A stretch of DNA of 64,000 nt from Promicromonospora soli (GTDB lineage: Bacteria > Actinomycetota > Actinomycetes > Actinomycetales > Cellulomonadaceae), in NCBI RefSeq assembly GCF_014653785.1, contig NZ_BNAS01000003.1, forward strand, positions 572,117 through 636,116, given 5' to 3'. A program made the translations under genes and the position numbers. The notes below the pieces were generated by a model. That model was not told the DNA's origin and searched no databases. It saw only the letters and a program-made list of their open reading frames with translations. Of the stretch, positions 57,028 to 64,000 are shown one piece after another; the first letter of the stretch is position 1; each line of letters starts with the position of its first letter.

Positions 57028-57047
57028 CCGCACAGGAGGGAAGAACG

Positions 57048-57431
57048 ATGTCCACGACTTTCGTCTACACGGGCACCTACCGGGTTCGCCCCGGTCGACT
57101 CGAGGACGCCCGGAAGAAGCTCGCCGAGCACGCCGAGTTCGTCGAGGCCAACGAGCCACGGCTGGTGGCCTTCCATGTCTTCATCGACGCGGACGCCGAG
57201 ACGGTGTCGGTCGTGCAGCTCCACCGCGATCCCGAGTCGATGGAGTTCCACATGAAGGTGGTCTCCGAGCACATCAGCTCGGCACTCGGCGACTATCTGG
57301 GAGAAGTCGTGAGCAGCCATGTCTACGGCGGCTCCGGCGCCCCGATCGTCGACTCCATCCGGCAGTACGACCCGGGAGTCACCGTGGTGCCCGAGCACCT
57401 CGCCGGCTTCACCCGTTCGACGGCTGCCTGA
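57048..57431 (+). CDS. antibiotic-biosynthesis-monooxygenase-like dimeric barrel protein
   Basis: 127 residues with the dimeric alpha/beta-barrel pattern: strand TTFVYTGTYRVRPGRLEDA, helix KKLAEHAEFVEANEPR, strand VAFHVFIDADAETVSVVQLHRD, and a second helix SMEFHMKVVSEHI. ABM-like proteins act as cofactor-free oxygenases or bind small hydrophobic ligands. Function here is unknown. AGGAGGG precedes the ATG. Probably co-transcribed with the DUF4242 and SRPBCC genes. Confidence 0.75.
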   Translation: MSTTFVYTGTYRVRPGRLEDARKKLAEHAEFVEANEPRLVAFHVFIDADAETVSVVQLHRDPESMEFHMKVVSEHISSALGDYLGEVVSSHVYGGSGAPIVDSIRQYDPGVTVVPEHLAGFTRSTAA

Positions 57432-57458
57432 GGCACAATCGATATGGAGGACAGAGCC

Positions 57459-57884
57459 ATGATCAGCTGGGAAAGCAGCACCTTCATCGCCAGGCCGGCG
57501 GACGAGGTCTTCGCGTACGTCGCGGACGTGCGCAACGACCCGACCTGGCACAAGGACGTCCACTCGGCGACCTTGATCAAGGGAGACGGCCAACGCGGTG
57601 CGGGCACAGTCTTCGACGTCAAGGCCATGGTTTCCGGCACCGAGGAGATCATCGCCTACGAGGCCCCGCGCAGAGTCGTCCTCAAGGGCGGCAACATGGG
57701 AAAGATGGTTCCGACCGACATCCGCACGATCCAGCCGGTCGAGGGCGGCGTGCGGTTCACCCGGCACGTGGACCTCGACGCAGGAGGCTTCATGGGTTGG
57801 ATGACGAAGCGGATGCTCGGCATGGTCGCCAAGCGCAATGACCAGTTCGTCGAGAACCTCAAGCAGGTCCTCGAACGATCCTGA
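57459..57884 (+). CDS. SRPBCC (START/Bet v1-like) family protein
   Basis: 141 residues. WESSTFIARPADEVFAYVADVRNDPTWHKD is the canonical start of polyketide-cyclase/dehydrase-like SRPBCC proteins, which enclose a hydrophobic ligand cavity. TFDV-type strands and a long C-terminal helix (RMLGMVAKRNDQFVENLKQVLE) follow. ATG 57459 has GGAGG at good distance; ATG 57444 is less likely. Third gene of the SARP-divergent run; a bidirectional terminator follows. Confidence 0.85.
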   Translation: MISWESSTFIARPADEVFAYVADVRNDPTWHKDVHSATLIKGDGQRGAGTVFDVKAMVSGTEEIIAYEAPRRVVLKGGNMGKMVPTDIRTIQPVEGGVRFTRHVDLDAGGFMGWMTKRMLGMVAKRNDQFVENLKQVLERS

Positions 57885-57919
57885 CCACCGCGGGAAGACG
57901 TCCAGCCCGGCGGGCGGTT

Positions 57920-57955
57920 GCGGGGTGGTCGCCTCACTCGAGGCAACCACCCCGC
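57920..57955. terminator. bidirectional terminator
   Basis: GCGGGGTGGT (57920-57929) with ACCACCCCGC (57946-57955), plus an inner GCCTC/GAGGC stem and a 4-nt loop; one mismatch. It lies between convergent genes. Confidence 0.88.
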
Positions 57956-57966
57956 CGTCGGCCCGG

Positions 57967-60318
57967 TCAGCCGATCGTCGGCTGCGGACCCGCACCCGCC
58001 CGGACGATCGCCGGCACGTCGGCCGCCGGGTCGAGCTGGTAGGAGTAGTGGTCCGCGGGGCGGAACGTCGTGCCGCCCGTCTCGGCCCGGCCCGTCGTGT
58101 CGACGAGGATGCTGCCGGTCTGGGTGAGCGACGCCGCCGTCGTGTCCCGGTAGAAGGGGTTGTTCACGCGCTCGAAGTAGCCGTTCTCGATCACGGTCCT
58201 CGCCGCGCCGCGCGACAGGTTGCCGTAGCTGGTGATGTCCTGCAGGTAGTTGTTGTAGAGGTGCGCCAGCGCGACGTTGTCGATGCTGGGGTTGCGCTGG
58301 GCGGTAGCGCGGATCCAGTTGTGGTGGATCGTCATGCGTGAGGTGACGTTCGTGGTCCAGCCGATGCCGAACGACTTGTTCCCCTCCTCCAGGACGTTCC
58401 ACGAGACCGTCAGGTAGCTGGTGTCCTTGCGGCTGTCGATGAGGCCGTCGTTCATCCGGGAGATCCGGTTGTGGTCGATCCAGATGTGGTCGGCGGTGTC
58501 CATCTGGATGCCGTCGTAGTCGTAGACCTTGTCGTCCGGGTCGTCGTCGGCCATGCGCGTGTCCCGGATCGTGAGGTTGCGGATGATCACGTCGTGCACG
58601 CCCTCGCCGAGGAAGAAGCCTCCGTTGACGATGTGGCCCTGGGTCCCGACGCCGATGATCGTCTTGTCGGACGTGACCGGGAGCTCGCGGCCGTACGGGG
58701 TGACCGTGATCGGTGCCGCGACCCGGATGACATACGGTCCGGACGCCGTGGCGTAGCGCTCGAGGTCTGCGTAGGTCGTGACGGTGACGGTCTGGCCGCC
58801 CGAGCCGCCGTTGGTGCCGCCCCCGGTTGCGGCGAACCCGTCGGGTGTGGCGGACCACGGCGAGCCGACCGGGTTCCAGCCGTCCGATCCGGCCAGGTAG
58901 CGACGCGGCGTGTAGTCAAGGGCCTGGGCGTCGGTCAGCTGCGGACGGTTGGCGTTGACCGTCGCGCCCGCGCCGGTGTTGCGGTACTCGAAGTAGCGCG
59001 CGCTCTCCCACTGGGCGTCGGACATGTCGGTCCAGGGTTGGCTGGTCGCGATGGTCGCGGACAGCGACGACTCCCGGTACACGACCTGCGCACCCTGGCG
59101 CCAGGGGCGGCCGAGCTGGGTGGTGCCGTTGGTGGCCCCCGTGACGGTCGACCGGTAGAACAGGAAGCCGTAGGCCCGTTCCGCCGGCGTGCTCGCAGCC
59201 GTGATCGGGCCGCCGGTGGAACGCTTCTCGTAGATCTTGCAGCGCTCGAAGACAGCGATCCCGCCGCCGTAGATGAAGTCGACGGTGCCCTCGATGTACG
59301 AGTCGGTGACGTAGGCGCGCGCGTTGTTGTTGACCAGAAACGTGTCCTGGTCGCCCAGGAGGCGCAGGTCGTCGAGCACGGCCCGGTCCGCGTTCAGGTA
59401 GACGGCGAGCGCCTGGTGCCCGGACGTCTGGCTCGTCTCGTCGAAGTCGTTGGAGACGGTGAGATTGTCCGCGAAGAAGTCGTGGCCCTCGGCGACGAGC
59501 GTCGCGCTGCCGCGGTGGCTGCCGGCCATGCCGGCGCTGATGTTGTTGACGATCACGACGTCGTCGGGGCTGTCACCGCCACCCACCAGGCTGACGTACG
59601 GCTTGTCGCCAGGGACGACGACGCGCTCGCGGTACGTGCCGGGCTTGATCGTGATGGTCACCCGGCTCGCGTTGCCCGTGCCGACGGCGTCGACCGCCGC
59701 CTGGACGGTGCGGTACTGCCCGGTGCCGTCGGCGGCCACCGTGTACGAGCCCGGCGCGGCGGCTCCGTCGTCGAACGTCCACTGCTTGTCGGTCGCCGTG
59801 GTGCACGCGCCCTGGACGATCGCAGCGCCGGACGTGGTGGACGCGTTCTGGACCGTGAGGCACAGGCCGCTCTGCACGCTCGCGACGCGGTAGGCGCCGT
59901 CGGTCCCGGCGGTGAGCGTCCACTGCTGCCAGGCCTTGTCGGCGGCGCAGTCCCACTGCAGCACCCGGGCTCCGACCGCGGTGGACCCGGCGGCCAGGTC
60001 GAGGCACTTGCCGTTGCCGGTGCTGACGAGCTGGTACCGGTCCTGGCCGACGGCGGTGAGCCGGAACTGCTGCCAGGCGGCTCCGTCCGTGCAGCCCCAC
60101 TGCTGCAGCCCGACGCCGTTGTCGGACGACGCGCCGGGAACGTCGAGACACATGCCGCTGTGCCCGGCGATGAGCTGGTAGGTGCCTCCGGCCGTCGGCA
60201 CGCCGGCGGCCGCGACCGATGCGGTGCCCACGGCTGCGGCCGTGGAGGTGAGCAGTGCGGTGGCGGCGATCGCGAGGGCGGCGATCCCCCTCCGGGCATC
60301 TCTGAGGACGCGCTTCAT
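57967..60318 (-). CDS. secreted pectinesterase-pectate lyase fusion with ricin B domain
   Basis: 783 residues. Signal peptide (about 1-38), ricin B/CBM13 lectin domain (about 45-185, with repeated LQQWGCTDG and VLQWDCA), CE8 pectin methylesterase (about 190-480) with catalytic Asp325 (GDQDTFL), Asp347 (DFIYG) and Arg404 (LGRPW), a Gly/Ser linker (499-509), and a PL1 pectate lyase (about 510-783, with IWIDHNRI and the arginine in QRNPSI). One polypeptide would demethylate pectin and then cleave the resulting pectate. The fusion order is notable. A LacI-type operator lies about 110 nt upstream of the start. Confidence 0.93.
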   Translation of the reverse strand: MKRVLRDARRGIAALAIAATALLTSTAAAVGTASVAAAGVPTAGGTYQLIAGHSGMCLDVPGASSDNGVGLQQWGCTDGAAWQQFRLTAVGQDRYQLVSTGNGKCLDLAAGSTAVGARVLQWDCAADKAWQQWTLTAGTDGAYRVASVQSGLCLTVQNASTTSGAAIVQGACTTATDKQWTFDDGAAAPGSYTVAADGTGQYRTVQAAVDAVGTGNASRVTITIKPGTYRERVVVPGDKPYVSLVGGGDSPDDVVIVNNISAGMAGSHRGSATLVAEGHDFFADNLTVSNDFDETSQTSGHQALAVYLNADRAVLDDLRLLGDQDTFLVNNNARAYVTDSYIEGTVDFIYGGGIAVFERCKIYEKRSTGGPITAASTPAERAYGFLFYRSTVTGATNGTTQLGRPWRQGAQVVYRESSLSATIATSQPWTDMSDAQWESARYFEYRNTGAGATVNANRPQLTDAQALDYTPRRYLAGSDGWNPVGSPWSATPDGFAATGGGTNGGSGGQTVTVTTYADLERYATASGPYVIRVAAPITVTPYGRELPVTSDKTIIGVGTQGHIVNGGFFLGEGVHDVIIRNLTIRDTRMADDDPDDKVYDYDGIQMDTADHIWIDHNRISRMNDGLIDSRKDTSYLTVSWNVLEEGNKSFGIGWTTNVTSRMTIHHNWIRATAQRNPSIDNVALAHLYNNYLQDITSYGNLSRGAARTVIENGYFERVNNPFYRDTTAASLTQTGSILVDTTGRAETGGTTFRPADHYSYQLDPAADVPAIVRAGAGPQPTIG

Positions 60319-60633
60319 TGTCGATCGATCCCTTCGTCGGGTGAACGAGCAACGGTCCCGCTCGGCAGGCTGCCTCAGCGGAGCCGTGTTTCCGATCGGT
60401 GCGCGACGGCGCGACGCACAACCCTGTGCGTTAGCGCAAACACGGACACTTCGGACAATTTAGCCAGCGTTATTGGCAAGGGTCAAGGTCCCCCGGTCGC
60501 CGCACCGGGCCGGGGTGAAGTTTGGATGTGCTGCTACCGTGTGGGCGTTTTGTTTCCGTAATCATGAGCGAAGGAGTCCTGGCGCCCCGGTGAGACAGCT
60601 CGGTAGACCCGAGTGGGAAGGGGTGCCGTTGTG
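60319..60633. other. 315-nt divergent promoter region (pectinase / BCCT transporter)
   Basis: The region has no gene. It contains a LacI-type operator (60429-60442) with a possible minus-strand promoter around it (TTGTCC, 17 nt, GCTAAC) for the pectinase, and an AT-richer stretch (60520-60565) that probably holds the transporter promoter. Confidence 0.5.
60429..60442 (-). promoter_or_regulatory. LacI-family operator before the pectinase gene
   Basis: On the minus strand TGTTTGCGCTAACG matches the LacI/GalR-type pattern TGTTAGCGCTAACA at 12 of 14 positions, with central GCGC. It overlaps a possible promoter of the pectinase gene. No LacI gene is in the window. Confidence 0.55.
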
Positions 60634-62487
60634 ATGAGTACTTCAGAATCCACAAAGACCCTGTTGGGGCGCGTCCAGCGCGCCGCACACCGTGTCGAGC
60701 GCGCCGCCCTGGACACCCCCGAGCAGCGCGTCGGCACCGACAAGATCGTCTTCGGCGTCGCCGGCCTGATCGCCGTCGCGTTCATCGTCTGGGGCTTCGC
60801 GAGCCCCGGCAGCCTCGGCACGGTGGCCGACTCGGCCCTCGCCGGCGTCCTCCAGAACTTCGGCTGGCTGTTCGTGATCGCTGCGACGGTGTTCACCGTC
60901 TTCGTGCTCGTCGTGGCCCTCGGCCGGTTCGGGAGGATCACTCTCGGCCAGGACGGCGAGAAGCCGCAGTACAAGACCTCCTCCTGGATCGCGATGATGT
61001 TCGCGACCGGGATGGGCATCGGCCTGATGTTCTACGGCGTCGGCGAGCCCCTGTACTTCTACATGTCCCCGCCGCCCGGGACGGTCGACGGATCCACGCC
61101 TGAGGCCGCGGCCACCGCGATGGGTACCACCCTGTTCCACTGGACCCTGTACCCATGGGCCATGTATGCGATCGTGGGCCTGGGCATGGCCTACGGCACC
61201 TACCGCCTTGGCCGTACCCAGCTGTTCAGCTCGATGTTCACCTCGCTGTTCGGGCACAAGGCGGTCAACGGCGTCGGCGGGCGGGTCATCAACATCCTGG
61301 CGATCCTCGCGACACTGTTCGGCTCCGCCTGTTCGCTCGGCCTCGGCGCCCTGCAGATCGGCGGAGGCCTCCAGCACTCCGGCTTCCTCGGAGCCGTGGG
61401 CACCGGCGGGCTGGTCGTCATCATCGCGATCCTGACCGCCCTGTTCGTCGTCTCGGCGGTCTCCGGCATCGAGCGCGGCATCCAGTGGCTGTCCAACGCC
61501 AACATGTGGCTCGCCCTGGTGCTCGCCATCATCGTGTTCGTCGGCGGTCCCACCCTGTTCATCCTGAACGTGCTGCCCGCATCGCTCGGCGCGTTTGTCG
61601 GCAACCTCCCCGAGATGGCCTCGCGCACGGCGGCCTCCGGGGACCAGGCCCTGGCCGACTGGATGGGCTCCTGGACCATCTTCTACTGGGCCTGGTGGGT
61701 CTCCTGGACGCCGTTCGTCGGCCCGTTCATCGCCCGCATCTCGCGCGGGCGCACCGTGCGCCAGTTCGTCGTCGGCGTGCTGCTGGTGCCGTCCGTCGTG
61801 TCCACGCTGTGGTTCGCGATCTTCGGTGGCGGTGCCATCGGCATCCAGGAGCGCGCCGAGCGGGCGCAGGACAGCGGCGCGGCCCTTGCCGCCATCGGCG
61901 AGGGCGGGGCGGACATCAACTTCGACCTCATCCTGTTCCAGACCCTCGGGGCCCTTCCGGTTCCCGGCTGGGTCGGGCTCGTCCTGATGGGGCTCGCGGT
62001 AGTGCTCGTGGCGATCTTCTTCGTCACCGGCGCCGACTCGGCCTCCATCATCATGGGCGGGCTCTCCGAGAACGGGGCCGAGCACCCCAGCAGAAGGTCG
62101 GTGGTGTTCTGGGGCGTGAGCACGGGTGCCGTGGCCGCCGCCATGCTGCTGGCCGGCGGCAACGACCCGGCCAGCGCCCTGAACGGCCTCAAGAACATCA
62201 CCATCGTCTCGGCGTTGCCGTTCGTCGTGGTGATGCTCGTGCTGTGCGTCGCGCTGTGGAAGGACCTCGCGCGCGACCCGCTGGTCCTGAAGCGCGAGCT
62301 GGCGGACCAGGTGCTGGCCGAGACCGTGGACACCGGCGTCGAGAAGCACGACGGCGAGCCGTTCGAGCTCGCCACGGCGCCGGCCCCCGAGGACAACCTC
62401 CTGGCGGGCTCCGGGAACGGCGTGCCGGCGGCGTCGGGCAACGGAGCGTTGGCGGGGGCCGGAAGCGGACGCGACGGCAAGGACTGA
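60634..62487 (+). CDS. BCCT-family transporter (glycine betaine/choline type)
   Basis: 617-residue membrane symporter with 12 TM helices and long polar tails, both typical of osmoregulated BCCT proteins. Family motifs: GMGIGLMFYGVGEPLYFYM, and the tryptophan-rich segment FYWAWWVSWTPFVGPFIARISRGRT in helix 8. It imports glycine betaine, choline or carnitine with Na+ or H+. The C-terminus has a Gly/Asn/Ala-rich tail. Start is ATG 60634 or the GTG one codon before; GGAAGGGG lies upstream. It is monocistronic between a divergent gene and a terminator. Confidence 0.92.
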   Translation: MSTSESTKTLLGRVQRAAHRVERAALDTPEQRVGTDKIVFGVAGLIAVAFIVWGFASPGSLGTVADSALAGVLQNFGWLFVIAATVFTVFVLVVALGRFGRITLGQDGEKPQYKTSSWIAMMFATGMGIGLMFYGVGEPLYFYMSPPPGTVDGSTPEAAATAMGTTLFHWTLYPWAMYAIVGLGMAYGTYRLGRTQLFSSMFTSLFGHKAVNGVGGRVINILAILATLFGSACSLGLGALQIGGGLQHSGFLGAVGTGGLVVIIAILTALFVVSAVSGIERGIQWLSNANMWLALVLAIIVFVGGPTLFILNVLPASLGAFVGNLPEMASRTAASGDQALADWMGSWTIFYWAWWVSWTPFVGPFIARISRGRTVRQFVVGVLLVPSVVSTLWFAIFGGGAIGIQERAERAQDSGAALAAIGEGGADINFDLILFQTLGALPVPGWVGLVLMGLAVVLVAIFFVTGADSASIIMGGLSENGAEHPSRRSVVFWGVSTGAVAAAMLLAGGNDPASALNGLKNITIVSALPFVVVMLVLCVALWKDLARDPLVLKRELADQVLAETVDTGVEKHDGEPFELATAPAPEDNLLAGSGNGVPAASGNGALAGAGSGRDGKD

Positions 62488-62533
62488 CGGCGCCACAGGC
62501 GCGCTCGTCGAGCGCGCCGGCAGGCGCATCCTG

Positions 62534-62566
62534 GGAGGCACGGAACCGCACTGGTTCCGTGCCTCC
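62534..62566 (+). terminator. terminator after the BCCT gene
   Basis: A perfect 14-bp stem, GGAGGCACGGAACC (62534-62547) with its complement (62553-62566) and a 5-nt loop. Confidence 0.9.
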
Positions 62567-62646
62567 TCGGTTCGCGCGCTGACGCCCGCAACGCCTCGAC
62601 CGATATTCGGTTGCGTGACGCCACCGCCCACAAGGACGGTGTGCCC

Positions 62647-63435
62647 ATGACCGACACCACCCGCCTCCTTCGGGCCTACGACGAGCAGCTACGCACCGAC
62701 GCCGAGACCCCGAGCGCGATCTCGGTGACCCACCTCGGGCCGCTGCGGCTGGTCACCTTCCTGGGCGGGCGTGGTTTCGTCTCGTACCGCGACCTCGACG
62801 GCGCCGACGAGGCAGGCGTGCAGGAGCTGGTCGACCAGGGCATTGCCCACTTCCGGGCCGACGGCGGCATCACGAAGGTCGAGTGGAAGACCCGTGGCCA
62901 CGACCACGCCCCGGGCCTGCACGAGGCCCTGCTGAAGCACGGGTTCGTCCCGGAAGAGCCGGAGTCGATCATGATCGGCGAAGCGGCAGCCCTCGCGGTC
63001 GACGTCCCGCTGCCCGACGGCGTCACGCTGCGCCGGATCACCGAGGAGCCGGACGTGCGCTCCATGGCCGCGATGGCGGACGAGGTGTTCGGCGAACCGC
63101 CGTCGGACAAGAGCGCGAACGCGATCCTGCGTCGCCTCGGTCTGGACGACGGCATGGAGCTCTGGGTCGCTGAGGCCGACGGGCAGATCGTCACGGCGGG
63201 TCGCCTGGAGCCGGTGGTGGACACGGACTTCGCGGGGATCTGGGGCGGCTGCTCCCGGCCCGAATGGCGTGGTCGCGGTATCTACCGGGCCCTGACCGCG
63301 GCCCGCGCGCGCTCCGCCCTGGCGCGCGGCAAGACGCTGATCCACAGCGACTCGACGGAGTACTCACGGCCCATCCTGGAGCGCTATGGCCTGGTCAGGG
63401 TGTCGACCACGACGCCGTACGTCTGGCGGCGCTGA
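62647..63435 (+). CDS. GNAT-family N-acetyltransferase
   Basis: 262 residues. The C-terminal half is a GNAT domain with the acetyl-CoA loop RPEWRGRGIYRALTAARARSA and LERYGLVRVSTT; the N-terminal half (about 1-120) is a diverged GNAT-like repeat, so this may be a tandem GNAT. Substrate unknown. ATG 62647 is preferred to the frame start at 62611. Its last 41 nt overlap the convergent gene. Confidence 0.85.
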   Translation: MTDTTRLLRAYDEQLRTDAETPSAISVTHLGPLRLVTFLGGRGFVSYRDLDGADEAGVQELVDQGIAHFRADGGITKVEWKTRGHDHAPGLHEALLKHGFVPEEPESIMIGEAAALAVDVPLPDGVTLRRITEEPDVRSMAAMADEVFGEPPSDKSANAILRRLGLDDGMELWVAEADGQIVTAGRLEPVVDTDFAGIWGGCSRPEWRGRGIYRALTAARARSALARGKTLIHSDSTEYSRPILERYGLVRVSTTTPYVWRR

Positions 63436-63967
63436 CGGGCGACGCCCGCCGCCGGCCCATGATGTTCGCCGGCTCGTTGACGCCGGCGTACCGGAAGCCC
63501 GGCACCAGGTCCACGAACCCGAGGCGGCGGTAGAGCACCTTGGCCCGGTCGGCGGGGTCGGCGGTGGTGGACAGCAGCGTGTGGCGGTGCGTCGTCCGGC
63601 CGAGCAGCTCGGTCATGAGCGCGGTCCCGATACCCCGACCCTGACGCTCCGGGAGGATCTCGAGCTCGTTGAGCTCGAACGTGTCCACCGTCCAGTCGGC
63701 GTGCCCTGCGGCCTCGAGCGCCGGCCCGACCTGCTTCGGCCACCAGTGCTCGGGCTGGTAGTCGAACCCGTACACGAACCCCACGAGGGCGTCGCCGTCG
63801 AAGGCGCCGAGCGTCAGCGCGCCGTCGTAGAGCGGGAGGTAGGCGAGCCGGGTGTCCCGGAAGTGGTCGCGGCGCTCGTCGGAGTGGCCGAAGGCACGTT
63901 GGAAGATCCCGGCAATCTCGTCGGCGCGGCGCAGCACCTCGGGGATCTCCAGCGCGCGGATCATCAT
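63395..63967 (-). CDS. GNAT-family N-acetyltransferase
   Basis: 190 residues, one GNAT domain with the acetyl-CoA motif PERQGRGIGTALMTELL and the C-terminal YRRLGFVDLVPGFRY. Substrate unknown. It converges on the preceding acetyltransferase with a 41-nt overlap in the 3' ends, so its last ~14 residues (Ala/Arg/Ser-rich) may be extra. Start at ATG 63967 or 63964; no clear ribosome site. No other gene is visible in the remaining 33 nt. Confidence 0.85.
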   Translation of the reverse strand: MMIRALEIPEVLRRADEIAGIFQRAFGHSDERRDHFRDTRLAYLPLYDGALTLGAFDGDALVGFVYGFDYQPEHWWPKQVGPALEAAGHADWTVDTFELNELEILPERQGRGIGTALMTELLGRTTHRHTLLSTTADPADRAKVLYRRLGFVDLVPGFRYAGVNEPANIMGRRRASPVSAARRTASWSTP

Positions 63968-64000
63968 TACCGCACGCTAGCGCCGTCCGCCGGCGTCGTC

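Overview
The window is a GC-rich actinobacterial chromosome segment. GTG starts are frequent, and the gene content (DUF222/HNH protein, RamB, SARP regulator, DinB-like protein, GPP34 and TM2 proteins, ECF41-type sigma factor) is typical of Actinobacteria. The order fumC … xseB … xseA / ispH … ychF is the mycobacterial/actinobacterial one. A large secreted subtilase, a pectinesterase-pectate lyase fusion and a GH127 arabinofuranosidase suggest a soil or plant-litter organism. A cellulolytic family such as Promicromonosporaceae or Cellulomonadaceae is possible, but this is inference. I saw no tRNA, rRNA, CRISPR array, transposase or integrase.

Layout. 0-2.8 kb: argS-lysA operon ending in a strong terminator, then a membrane/coiled-coil protein on the other strand. 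2.9-10 kb (minus strand): secreted S8 protease, membrane-anchored VanY-like carboxypeptidase, DUF222/HNH protein. 10.3-15.4 kb: glyoxylate shunt aceA-aceB, divergent from its likely regulator ramB. 15.4-21.7 kb: a 3-hydroxybutyrate/acetoacetate module (LysR regulator, divergent MHS transporter, hydroxybutyrate dehydrogenase, CoA-transferase A/B, thiolase). It would deliver acetyl-CoA, which the neighbouring glyoxylate shunt could assimilate. 21.8-27.1 kb: nhaA, DUF1697, PIN-PhoH ATPase with a long leader, GPP34 protein behind a candidate iron box, TM2 protein.

27.2-40.2 kb: fumC, carbonic anhydrase, PfkB kinase and xseB (the last three chained by 4-nt overlaps), then xseA/ispH. About 7 kb of unrelated genes separate xseA from xseB: ABC-F, HAD, an ECF41-type sigma factor with an NmrA-like partner, a methyltransferase, an epoxide hydrolase with a 25-nt palindrome, and a phosphotransferase. 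40.2-46.3 kb: rmuC, an ABC exporter pair, a DinB-like protein and ychF.

46.2-50.5 kb is the most anomalous stretch. The last ten ychF codons and stop occur twice, 469 nt apart, encoding the same peptide with different synonymous codons. A small secreted-protein gene lies between the copies, and a terminator follows only the downstream copy. Next come a frameshifted histidine kinase, an intact response regulator and a frameshifted slipin.

50.6-64 kb: GH127 enzyme, a 1236-aa SARP regulator divergent from three small genes (DUF4242, dimeric barrel, SRPBCC) with an 11-bp-spaced repeat between them, the pectinase fusion with a LacI-type operator, a BCCT osmolyte transporter and two GNAT acetyltransferases.
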